Below, piece by piece: positions 55,461 through 64,000 of a stretch of 64,000 nucleotides of DNA. The notes beneath the pieces were generated by a model, which ran no database searches, was not told the DNA's origin, and worked only from the letters and a program-made list of their open reading frames with translations. The first letter of the stretch is position 1. Each line of letters opens with the position of its first letter. Both the position numbers and the translations under genes were made by a program. The DNA lies in NCBI GenBank assembly GCA_027924585.1, contig BSBM01000372.1, positions 32,544,001-32,608,000 of the forward strand, read 5' to 3'. This DNA is from Larix kaempferi (taxonomy: Eukaryota > Streptophyta > Pinopsida > Pinales > Pinaceae).

Positions 55461-57110
55461 AACAATGATGAGCCATGGGCATCACTTTGGCACCACAAAT
55501 ATTCTTTGGATCGGAAAAACAATATATTGTTTGTTTTTGGGACACCAAATCAGGCTCTCACATATGGAGAACTACGATGCAGGGTGGGTTGATCTAGGAT
55601 CACAACTTTTGGGAAATTAGGAATGGCGAGACGACGAATTTCTGGGACAATTCTTGGAAACAACTTTTTAAGCTTTGTGGTATTTTGGACTTTTCTAGAA
55701 CCCATAACTTCTATGACGCATAGTCCAAACAAAAGGTCAAATATTTTTAGAAGGAGAACTCCATTAATAGGGATTTCAGAGAGTGTCTTCCACATGAATG
55801 GTGGAAACAAGATTGCAATCAGGAGGATGATAATCAATTATGGGAGGACATTGAGGAAATATGTATCAAAATTCATCACAGGTTGAATAAGCTCTGATGG
55901 GGGTTCTAGGCCAAAGGGGTTTTTTCAGCTAAGGAGGATTATGATAGATGGATGGGGAACCACTTGCTTCTTAGAGAAACAGTCTGGAAGAAAATATGGA
56001 AATCCCAATTATGGCCTAAAATAGAGGTTTTCTTATGGTTAACCATCAAAAGGAGAATTTTAGCAGGCGAAAACCTTAAGAAAAGAGGGATGATATGCCC
56101 TTACCGCTATTGTCTTTGTCAAAATGTGGAAGAATGCATCGACCATCTCTTGGATTCATGCACCTTTGCGTCTAACCTATGGGATAGAAGAGTGGCCACC
56201 TTTCATAGATCCAACCGAAACCGAGGTAGACCGGATCTCTCAGTTATTGAATGGCATGAAAAGCCCTTTCAAAATCCCATCGTCAATCGGATATGGAAAC
56301 TCTTCTCGGGGTTTCTGCTATGGGAAATTTGGAGGGAGCATAATCATCGAACCTTCAAAGGAAAATCCAACATAGAGAGTGGTTTTTGGGTGACTATACA
56401 AACCCAAATAAAGGAAACTATAAAGCTAATCTATTGGACTGATAGTCACTAGAAATCCCAGGGTGTGGAATCATCCATCCTTGTTGCATGGGGCATTGTC
56501 ATCCCTCCTCAAACCATCAATAATCGACCAAGCTCTAAAAGGAGAAAGGATCCAAACCTAGAAAACTGGAGTCCCCTCCCAAATGGAATTATTAAATTGA
56601 ATTTGATTGTGCATCCAAGGGAAACCCAGGAATGGGTGGTTTCAGAGGCATATTCAAAAACCACAAGGGATAAATTCTTAGATTTGTTGTTCGGTTCATT
56701 GGACAGGAAACCAATAACGCGTCGGAACTTGAAGTATTAATTCATGGTTTGATCATTTCCAAAAGACAAGGCTGGTATACATTCATTATTAAAGGGGACT
56801 TAGAATTAGTTTTAAAAATGTTGGAGCATATCCAAAATGGAAGACAGAGTCACAATGTGTCAACGCAATGAAGGTTAGTACATTGACTTGAGGCTTTCCA
56901 TCCTTCTGTCGGAGGTCAAGTCCAACTCCTTCAGCCACGTCAGACGTAAAGGGAACTGCATTGTGGATATCCTAGCTAACAAGGGGTCCCAAATTCACAT
57001 TCCATTGATGTAAAGTAGGTTGGATGAGCTGGAAGACAGGACAATCAGATCCCAATGTGAAGCCCAAATAATATTGGATATGATTCCACCGACAGTGGCC
57101 AATAATCAAG
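55461..57110 (+). pseudogene. LINE ORF2: zf-RVT and RNase H
   Basis: Open frame 55952-56452 contains the zf-RVT region: KKIWKSQLWPKIEVFLWLTI, CPYRYCLCQNVEECIDHLLD and the DSCTFASNLW end, with the CX2C...H...C pattern. RNase H follows: NGIIKLNLIVHPRE at about 56580 (first catalytic Asp lost: LNLIVH for LNFDG), then ELEVLIHGL-like IHGLIISKRQGWYTFIIKGD at about 56740-56800 after a frameshift. The end near 57100 is heavily decayed. RNase H removes LINE RNA during second-strand synthesis. Confidence 0.82.
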
Positions 57111-57259
57111 ACAATTAGTGGGATCCCAGCTATGGGTACGATGGTAGGTGCTACGAGAATAACTCAACAAGATAGCTTGTCAATCAAGGTAACTAGCACC
57201 GATCAAACCCATATGGGAAATAAATACGAGCCTTGTCGCTAAGGCTAGAGGTACTGTAC

Positions 57260-57960
57260 TCATGTGAACTTCCATTATGGTAAGATGCAGGGAATTAAGG
57301 AGCATTATGGGACAGTACGAAGAAGTGACAATATGAGAGAGGTGGAAATTATCATTTATGGACATGGTAGACCCCTATTTATCTCCCAAAAAGGTGGTAG
57401 ATCTCATCGTCGTCATGTCATTTTTTCCTACTTTCATAGAAAGGATTGTATTCTGGTGCATTGGGGGGGGAGTGTTTGGATTATAAGTGACAAGTGGTCT
57501 GTGGTATAATGGAAAGCGGTGGGCCAAGTCAAAGAACTGGGACCAAAGGAAAGATTCCTGAGGGGGAGGCACCGTGTGACAAGGGCGCAAGACTGTGTGG
57601 CCAAGGAGACTCGTTATTTTAAGTGGGTCTTCCCCTTCATGTCTAGACAAAGTTGGAGGAACTAGAAGCTAGTATGTGGGAATACCTAGATGAGGACAAG
57701 CTGCAAAAGGAAACTCGGGCATCGAAAGACTGGTTTATTGACCCATGCAACAACGGAAGTACATTGGTGCTCTATGAACACACAGTTGCCTTATATTGGT
57801 TTATGAAGAACATGATGTGGCAAGTAATGTGGGAATGGCATCTGAAGGAAGAAGGATATGAAGTACCAGTGCAAAATTGGAAGGAGCACCACTTCGAATC
57901 CTGAATGATGCACATGAATATTGATGCTATAGCAAACCGGATGGGGATTCATTTTCTGGA
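57260..57960 (+). pseudogene. extra coding-like region after LINE RNase H, unknown
   Basis: Three consecutive open stretches (57264-57509, 57653-57904 and a continuation to about 58045) lie downstream of RNase H and before the LINE 3' end. The clearest part reads ASKDWFIDPCNNGSTLVLYE, HTVALYWFMKNMMWQVMWEW, then ANRMGIHFLEAPMVAGFNIG. It is Trp-rich and looks like folded protein, but has no motif I recognise. Frames shift at least twice. It may be an additional LINE domain or a captured gene fragment in the 3' part. Confidence 0.45.
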
Positions 57961-58355
57961 GGCTCCTATGGTGGCAGGATTCAACATTGGTGCAAGTCAT
58001 CTGCCCAACCAGTTTGGATTTTTTACAGCAACTCATGGAACTTGATCTTGTCATTATTTGGGTTCGATTTTTTTGTCTATTTGATCTTGTTCTAGCGAAA
58101 TGGTTATATCCCAATATTTTTTTCAAGTATGTGTGTAGTATGTCTAGGGTGTTAAGTACGGTCTTAAGATATATGGGGAAGCCTTATGCAATTATTGTAA
58201 TATCATATACATAAATAGGCATTTTTTAGTCTTATTGTCATATCAGAGATAGAAATGGGAAATTTTGAGTTGGTGGGATCACTCATGCCCCTTGGAAATA
58301 TTTGTAAGAACCGCTATGGTCTTCTCTTTCTATTAATTAAATCTCTTCTTACTTA

Positions 58356-59594
58356 CAAAAAGAGAGAGTATTCTATCATCAAATAAATAAATAAGAAGCA
58401 TGCAAGCAATTATATACCAATATTAACTACAAGAATATGATTCAAACACAAAAAATGGAAGGAAGCAACAACATTCATATATTATTGAAAGAACAAGTGG
58501 GATCCAACACTCTTATTTGGATGGGTCTTTTTCGTTCTTGAAAGCACTCTCTAACAATGGTGAATTAAGAACACTTGATTCCTTGAGGAAGGAGGACAAG
58601 AAATCATAGAAGCAATGAATGGTAAATATTAGAGAGTGAGATATATGGTCTACAAGTTTATTCCTCCAACATAACCTTTCAATTCTTCTCCTCTTTAAAA
58701 TGCTATCACGTGGCTTTCATTTATAGGAAAATTATGAGCTCTAATAAAGAACTAGTTCCAATGTGAATGCTCATCATTTGAAATGGGATCTCAATGCTTG
58801 ATGGAGGAACTTGTGAATCCAAATTAATTAATATTTATGAGTTAGGGAATTTAATTCATCCTATACATCATCGTGGATTTGTTTGAACCGGACCTATGAG
58901 CCATTAATGCACCCAAAAGATGGACTTCACACCTTTTAGAGGAATTGCATAGGTATAGAAGGATATCCCTTGCAAATCCTGTGAATGATGTAGTGTACAA
59001 GTCATACAATTGAATAAAAATGATCATTTATAAGGTTTGTTCTTCTTAAAGTGAATATAGTAACCATGAGGAATTGTTATTATGATACTTTTTTCCAACT
59101 ACTTTGCATATTCTTGTTGAAATGTGACTTGTGAAAAAAAACGAGGTTATAATAAGGTGCTTGGGAATGAAAGCAATGAGGCTTAGATGATGTGGAAAAT
59201 TCAAAGTATAACAAAAAAAAGATTTGGTATAAAGTGGAAATGCCAATGAAAAATAACATATGAAAATAGTGGCATGGTAGAATGATGATGACTGGGTGAT
59301 GTAATGACAACATGGTAGATTCAAAGGTGGGCGTGATGGATATGTTGCAATAATAAATGGTGGATGTATGAGAAAATGTTAATGTGTTGAAATATTTTTA
59401 ATGTTAGGGCAAATAAAAAGGATATGTAAAGGAGGTTCAAATGCTTAACATGCATGCCTTCCACATCCCTTTCCATGTAGTGCATGCCATCCACATCCCT
59501 TTCCATGTAGTGCATGCCATGGAGAAAATGTCTTGTGTGGAAGGTGGAAGGATGAAACTTTAAGCCAAATGCGGAACTATAGGGTAAAATTTAT
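58356..59594. other. no recognisable gene
   Basis: AT-rich with two copies of a 25-bp direct repeat CATGCCTTCCACATCCCTTTCC / CATGCCATCCACATCCC at 59453-59515. Short minus-strand frames at 59046-59515 show no motif. Confidence 0.5.
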
Positions 59595-60729
59595 GTTTTA
59601 CCCTGTCCCTGAGCATCGACCCAGACAGGTTTTACCCTGTCCAGCAACACCTACGCAGCAGATGAGGTCTCACCGGAGATGTTCAAGGGAGAGTTGACAG
59701 AACGATGTTTCTGCCGAATGGAGGAGGACTTTGTGCATCGACTGATAAACTTATTGCAATATTACATAACAGATCTAACCATTCAACTCAGGCATTAAAC
59801 ATAATGACAGCATTGTTGCGCTTTAACTAAGCAATGACATCCCCAAGCCGCTGTGCGGGACCATTTGTTGACACAAACCCAGTCGACAGGGGTTCCTCAC
59901 ACTGTCAACACCCGAACCACCTCGATCTCCTTGAGCATCGGCCCAGACAGGTTTTACCCTGTCCAGCAACACCTGCGGAGCAGATGAGGTCTCACCCGAG
60001 ATGTTCAAGGGAGAGTTGACGGAACCATGTTTCCGCCGAATGGAGGTGGACTTTGTGCATCGACTGATCAACTTATTGCAGTATTGCATAACAGATCTAA
60101 CCATTCAACTTAGGCATTAAACATAATGATAGCATCATTTAACAGATCTCATTATTGATAGAACCACTAATGCACAATAGATATAACAGTAAAACATTAT
60201 TTGCAGCAAGAAAACATCACATCATTCACAGATTCATGTCGCATAATGCATTCATTGCAAGGAAATAGGAAAGACACAATAGTTTTTCTCAAAACTTTGT
60301 CATATCATATTCATCTTCGCAACAAAACACAGATACAACAAGATAATCCTTCTGTCGCATACCCAGATTAGCAGACAATAACAAGAAAAATACTTCAAGC
60401 TCAACTGCCTCTTCAATTGATCAATTCTCGTCTCCAATCGGTATATCAACACTTACAATACTGTGTCTATTTATAGGCTAGTGCCTTTACATTTGCGGTC
60501 CACTTAGACAACCGTCTAACTACTTCTTAACAAACTTTACAAAAAGGCTAACCCAAAAACCCACATAATGCGGTTGAAATGACCCAAAACCCACATAATG
60601 CGGTCCAAATGACCCAAAACTACATAAACTAATCGACTTGCGCGTTGTCTTCCTTCTTGCGCGGCATCTTTGACCCTTCACAGCATCCGCGATGCTGCGT
60701 AGCTGACTCATTCAAACCGCCTGCCAACA
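59595..60729 (-). repeat. LTR-like region with 321-bp-spaced direct repeat
   Basis: Two ~200-bp copies of the same sequence start at GAGCATCGACCCAGACAGG (59612) and GAGCATCGGCCCAGACAGG (59933). On the minus strand the right part resembles an LTR: start TGTTGGCAGGCGG at 60729, a tandem repeat of ACCCAAAACCCACATAATGCGGT units (60545-60625), a TATA box (CTATAAATAGAC) near 60474, then U5-like DNA. The left end and target duplication could not be found; the LTR may be truncated. A 93-codon minus frame at 59823-60104 overlaps the repeat and is not supported. Confidence 0.5.
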
Positions 60730-60779
60730 TGAGTATTCTCATAAAAAGGAAATATCTAAAATCCCTATCTGTGGTTTAA

Positions 60780-61515
60780 TGGTTTAGAAAAGGATCTCCC
60801 TATGCAAGAGGGGTATAAAACATTTGGAGTGGCTTGTTGGGATCCTTCTTCACAATATCAAATTGGCTGACTTGGTTGCCGGGGCATGGTCGTGAGATAC
60901 GTCTTGGCGAGGATCCCATTTTGGGTGGCCTTCTGGAACATAAAATTTCACAAGATCTAATCAAGATATTGAGATCTAAGGGTTACTTTTTACTGTGCCA
61001 CTCGATGGTTTCTCTATCTGTTGGTGTGGGTCCTCCTTCCTGGATAACACCGCAACAATTAGGGCTTATTGGCAGCTTGGCGTAGGAATGGAATAACTAT
61101 GTCAAGGGGCTGAGAAGACTAAAAATCACTTTACCTGAGACTTCTGATAAACACGTTTGGTCTTGGAATGTCAACTGTGGGGTGGCCATGGAAAAACTTG
61201 CATACTATTCACTTGTCTCTTTAGATAACTCACAGAAAAAGTGGTGGTACACGAAGATTTGGAACCTATTGATGCCCCTTAAATTAAAAAATTTTAATCG
61301 GATTGTTCTTGACAACAACATTTTAACTTGGGACAATATTTTTCGGAGGGGGTTTTTTGGCTCGAGCAGATGTCAGTTATGTTGGTCTCAAGAGGAAATT
61401 GTTGATCATATATTTTTAAGATGTCCTTTTATTAATATTTTATGGTTGGTGATCACCAGCATCAATGGTAAACAACTCTATGTTAGGAACCCATGTCTTT
61501 ACTTTGTTAGTATAT
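60780..61515 (+). pseudogene. second LINE: ORF2 C-terminal fragment
   Basis: Plus-strand frames give SFFTISNWLTWLPGHGREIR, LGEDPILGGLLEHKISQDLI, then zf-RVT: KWWYTKIWNLLMPLKLKNFN, LTWDNIFRRGFFGSSRCQLC, EEIVDHIFLRCPFINILW. This is the region between RT and RNase H of a plant LINE, of a different family from 49741-58355. It is 5'-truncated, which is common for LINEs, and cut on the right by the LTR starting at 61516. Confidence 0.8.
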
Positions 61516-61854
61516 TGTTGTTGGACGCATATGCTTTGTAAGTCGTCCCATAGTATTTGTTGATCCATAGTTTGTGTTATTGTTGTTTGGCGCATATGCT
61601 TTGTAAGTCGCTTGTAGTATTGTTGATCCATAGTTTGCATTGGCCCATGGTTTTGACACATAGTATTGGCGCCTAGAATTAGTATATAAGTGTGTGTTGA
61701 GGCCTATGAAGGTACCATGAAGTTATTTGTATTGAGCTTGCTCAAAGGAGGTTGCCCCCTCGAAGTGGCCTACGATCAATAAAAGTGATTTTGAGTTCTG
61801 CTATTTCTTCTATATCGTGTATTTTCATTAATCAATTGTTGCAGGTTCTTCACA
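61516..61854 (+). repeat. 5' LTR of element H (about 339 bp)
   Basis: TGTTGTTGGACGCATATGC to GTTCTTCACA. It starts with a ~62-bp direct duplication (TTGTTGGACGCATATGCTTTG at 61518 and TTGTTTGGCGCATATGCTTTG at 61579). TATA-like AGTATATAAG near 61681. Only one LTR is in view, so the left end could be either copy of the duplication. Confidence 0.75.
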
Positions 61855-61856
61855 TA

Positions 61857-61868
61857 TGGTATCAAAGC
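61857..61868 (+). other. primer-binding site (element H)
   Basis: TGGTATCAAAGC, two bases after the LTR; one base from the TGGTATCAGAGC initiator-tRNA-Met site. Confidence 0.8.
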
Positions 61869-62821
61869 ACTTTCTTGGGCTCGTTGGGTGGAATTTTTGC
61901 CAAAAACAAATTTGCCTCTATTGCAAATTCGGATCTGGGAATAATCCCTATCTGCTTAACTGTGGGAAGTACTTGGGCATAAGCCCTAAAAATCATTGTG
62001 AGGAGTACCACAGGAACCCCAAAGTAGCTAGCCGATTGAGAGGACCTGCTAGAGAAAAGGGCAACAACCCCTACCTGATTGACTAGTTCCCACCCGTGAG
62101 GTAAACCAAGAGTTGTTGTTTGTGGCAAAGCGGTTATCAGTTTTACCTGAGCCATTGAGTGAGGGGTACTGTCCCAATACGCAAGCCGTCAGACAGCATT
62201 GGTGGCCGAGTGAAAACCCTGAACTGTTAGGAAGTCGCACCTACCTGGGGTCCATATCTATTTTCCGCTGAACTATTGACGATCACTTTCGCGCCATTTC
62301 AGATCCATTCTAAAAGTCGTTTCAGATCTATTCTGAAAGCCGTTTCAAATCCAGTCGTTTCAAATCCATTTGGCGTTGTTGCAGATCCCTCTGTTTCTGA
62401 TCCATTCCATGCAGTTGCAGATCCATTCCAGAAAAAAGGAAAAAAAAATCATTTTTTAATGTTGGTGTTGTTGCAGATCCCTCTGTTTCTGATCCATTCC
62501 ACGCTGTTGCAGATCCATAAAAAAAGAAGTATAAAATTTCATGGCTATGCACACTTGGCCCCATCTTATGGGATTTTGCTGAACTTTGGATGCAGTTTTC
62601 CCCCAATGGACAAATACACACATTGACCAGCTTACAACCAAGGTCTCTCAGCATCATCAGTTCACATCGCACGGAAAAACTCCTTAAGAAGAATTCACAC
62701 GGTGTCATCGCTTAGATCCATTCCATTCAGATGTAACCATCAACGGTCTCCACTACTCCTTTGGATCCACAACAAATTCTGGATCGATATACAGGTGTTT
62801 TTGCTGAACCAGTGGTATTTC
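61869..62821 (+). other. leader and remnants of element H, with internal repeats
   Basis: No gag or protease motif. A TTGCAGATCCCTCTGTTTCTG unit with ATCCATTCCA(T/C)GC(A/T)GTTGCAGATCC is repeated at 62376-62437 and 62470-62519, within a longer run of TTTCAGATCCATTC / TTTCAAATCCATT words from 62297. Frames at 62276-62708 arise from these repeats. Confidence 0.55.
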
Positions 62822-64000
62822 CACCTTCAAGGCCAGAGGACCATCGTATTCATCTCCTTCCTAGAAGCATTCCTCCCAACATCAGGCCCTATCGCTACCC
62901 ATTTCACCAAAATACAGAGATTGAAATGCTCATCTGAGACTTACTGAAGCAAAGTATTATTCGCCCAAGCACTAGTTCCTTTTCTTCACCAGTTCTTCTT
63001 GTATGCAAAAAATATGGCTCGTTGTGCCTCTGCATTGACTTCCGAGCACTTAATCACCTCACTATCAAGGATAAGTTTCCAATTCCTGTTGTTGATGAGC
63101 TTCTTGATGAGCTTCATGGTGCTCAATTTTTCTCCAAGTTGGATCTTCGTTCTGGGTATCATCAAATTCGGGTTCATGAGGATGATATCCCTAAAACAGC
63201 TTTCCGCACACATGATGGCCACTATGAGTTTTTGGTCATTCCCTTTGGCCTCACTAATGCTCCTTCCACATTCCAGGCCTTGATGAATAAAATATTCCGG
63301 CCCTACTTGCGGAAATTCATTCTGGTATTCTTTAATGATATCCTCATCTACAGTAAAACATGGACTGAACATCTCCAACATATGGATCTTGTAATGAAAA
63401 TTTTCTCTGACCATCATCTCCACGCCAAACAGTCTAAATGTGTTTTTGGATAGCAGGAAGTCGAGTATCTCGGGCACATTATCTCAGCACAAGGGGTTCG
63501 CGTGGATCCTGCCAAAATCGCTACCATGAACAATTGGCTGCATCCTCAAACGCTCAAGAGCCTTCGTGGTTTTTTGGGGTTGACTGGCTACTACCTTAAG
63601 TTTATCAAGGATTATGGGAATATTGCAGCTCCATTAATTGCTCTATTGAAAAAGGATGCTTTTGCATGGACACATGCTGCTGAGTGTGCATTTGAAAAAC
63701 TGAAATGAGCTATGTGTAGTACACCTGTTCTAGCTATGCCTGATTTTTCCAAGCCCTTCACTATTGAGAGTGATGCTTGCTGCAATGGACTTGGTGTTAT
63801 TCTCCTTCAATATGAACACCCCATTGCATTCACCAGCAAATCCCTTTCAGGTAAGAATTTAGCTGCCTCTACATATAAGAAGGAAATGATGGCTATTTTG
63901 CATGCAGTACAAAAGTGGCGACCATACCTATTAGGGAATCATTTCTGCATCAAGACTGCTCACCAGAGTCTGGAATATTTCTTGGAACAACGTGTATCCT
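62822..64000 (+). pseudogene. reverse transcriptase and RNase H (element H)
   Basis: One frame from about 62822 to the window end with TGA at 62935, TAG at 63451 and TGA at 63706. Motifs in order: [92 protein letters not shown], then the catalytic site [10 protein letters not shown] at 63328-63357, where the first Asp of FFDD is Asn. Thumb: [31 protein letters not shown]. RNase H: FTIESDACCNGLGVILLQ (catalytic Asp at about 63770), YKKEMMAILHAVQKWRPYL (Glu), and HQSLEYFLEQRVS at the edge. Chromovirus-like RT; the D-to-N change would abolish activity. Confidence 0.92.

Larger units (their letters stand above)
49741..58355 (+). mobile_element. plant L1-type LINE, near full length, twice interrupted
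   Basis: Plus-strand order: ORF1 (DUF4283-like RNA-binding domain, zinc knuckle), ORF2 endonuclease, RT, zf-RVT, RNase H, then an extra ORF and a 3' end near CTTCTTACTTACAAAAAG. A solo LTR (53525-54124, with duplication ATTCT) splits RT, and a ~0.9-kb segment (about 54546-55460) lies between RT and zf-RVT. Without these the LINE is about 7.1 kb. LINE proteins copy their RNA at nicked target sites. Heavily decayed; both ends are approximate. Confidence 0.85.
61516..64000 (+). mobile_element. Ty3/gypsy element H, 5' part, gag-protease mostly deleted
   Basis: LTR, PBS, about 0.95 kb of leader, then RT and RNase H of a chromovirus-type polymerase running off the right edge. The ~0.95 kb between PBS and RT is far too short for gag plus protease (about 2 kb in relatives), so the copy has an internal deletion there. 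The polymerase frame has only three stops over nearly 1.2 kb, so it is one of the younger elements in the window. Confidence 0.85.

Noticed and set aside
59823-60104. A 93-codon minus-strand gene
   Set aside because: It covers part of the direct repeat and is broken in the other repeat copy; no motif.

Overview
The window looks like intergenic DNA from a large, repeat-rich seed-plant nuclear genome. A gymnosperm is my best guess, because the elements are old, decayed and deeply nested, but the sequence does not prove it. I found no intact host gene, no rRNA or functional tRNA gene, and no bacterial-type feature. Almost every recognisable stretch is a plant retrotransposon (Ty3/gypsy Tat-like and chromovirus-like, Ty1/copia, LINE, SINE) interrupted by stops, frameshifts and later insertions.

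Layout. 1-6621: 5' half of a minus-strand Tat-like Ty3 element (reverse transcriptase start, protease, gag, leader, primer-binding site, 899-bp LTR), inserted into the integrase of an older plus-strand element. 6622-11886: 3' half of that element: integrase, a decayed additional ORF of about 960 codons, and an LTR. That element sits in the integrase of a plus-strand chromovirus (11887 to about 13786). 13787-14333: 3' end of a minus-strand chromovirus, fused in frame to a second Tat-like element (14334-22639) that carries two complete gag modules in tandem. 22640-22880: a second copy of the same chromovirus integrase tail. 23314-27121: an internally deleted relative of the first element, with a perfect 5-bp target duplication (CAAGA). 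27516-30560: a minus-strand chromovirus split by a solo LTR (28463-29960), itself split by a dimeric tRNA-like SINE (28482-28751).

30561-39591 is mostly unassigned, with a second SINE candidate, a perfect solo LTR (34222-34866, TSD TGGAG) and an old minus-strand Ty3 protease/gag remnant. 39592-45653 is a structurally complete Ty1/copia element (two LTRs, PBS, gag-pol, polypurine tract) with a decayed coding region. A minus-strand gag fragment follows at 46510-46970. 49741 to about 58355 is a near full-length plant L1-type LINE, split by a second solo LTR of the 34222 family in inverse orientation (53525-54124, TSD ATTCT) and by an unexplained 0.9-kb insertion. 59595-60729 is LTR-like DNA with a 321-bp-spaced direct repeat. 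60780-61515 is a LINE tail truncated by the LTR of a plus-strand Ty3 element (61516 to the window end) that has lost most of gag-protease but keeps a well preserved RT/RNase H.

The genes do not form a host pathway. They record successive insertion, solo-LTR formation, internal deletion and inter-element recombination. The strongest candidates for something undescribed are the tandem-gag chimera, the 960-codon additional ORF, the dimeric SINE, the ~34-bp dyad repeat array in a leader, and the extra ORF after the LINE RNase H.
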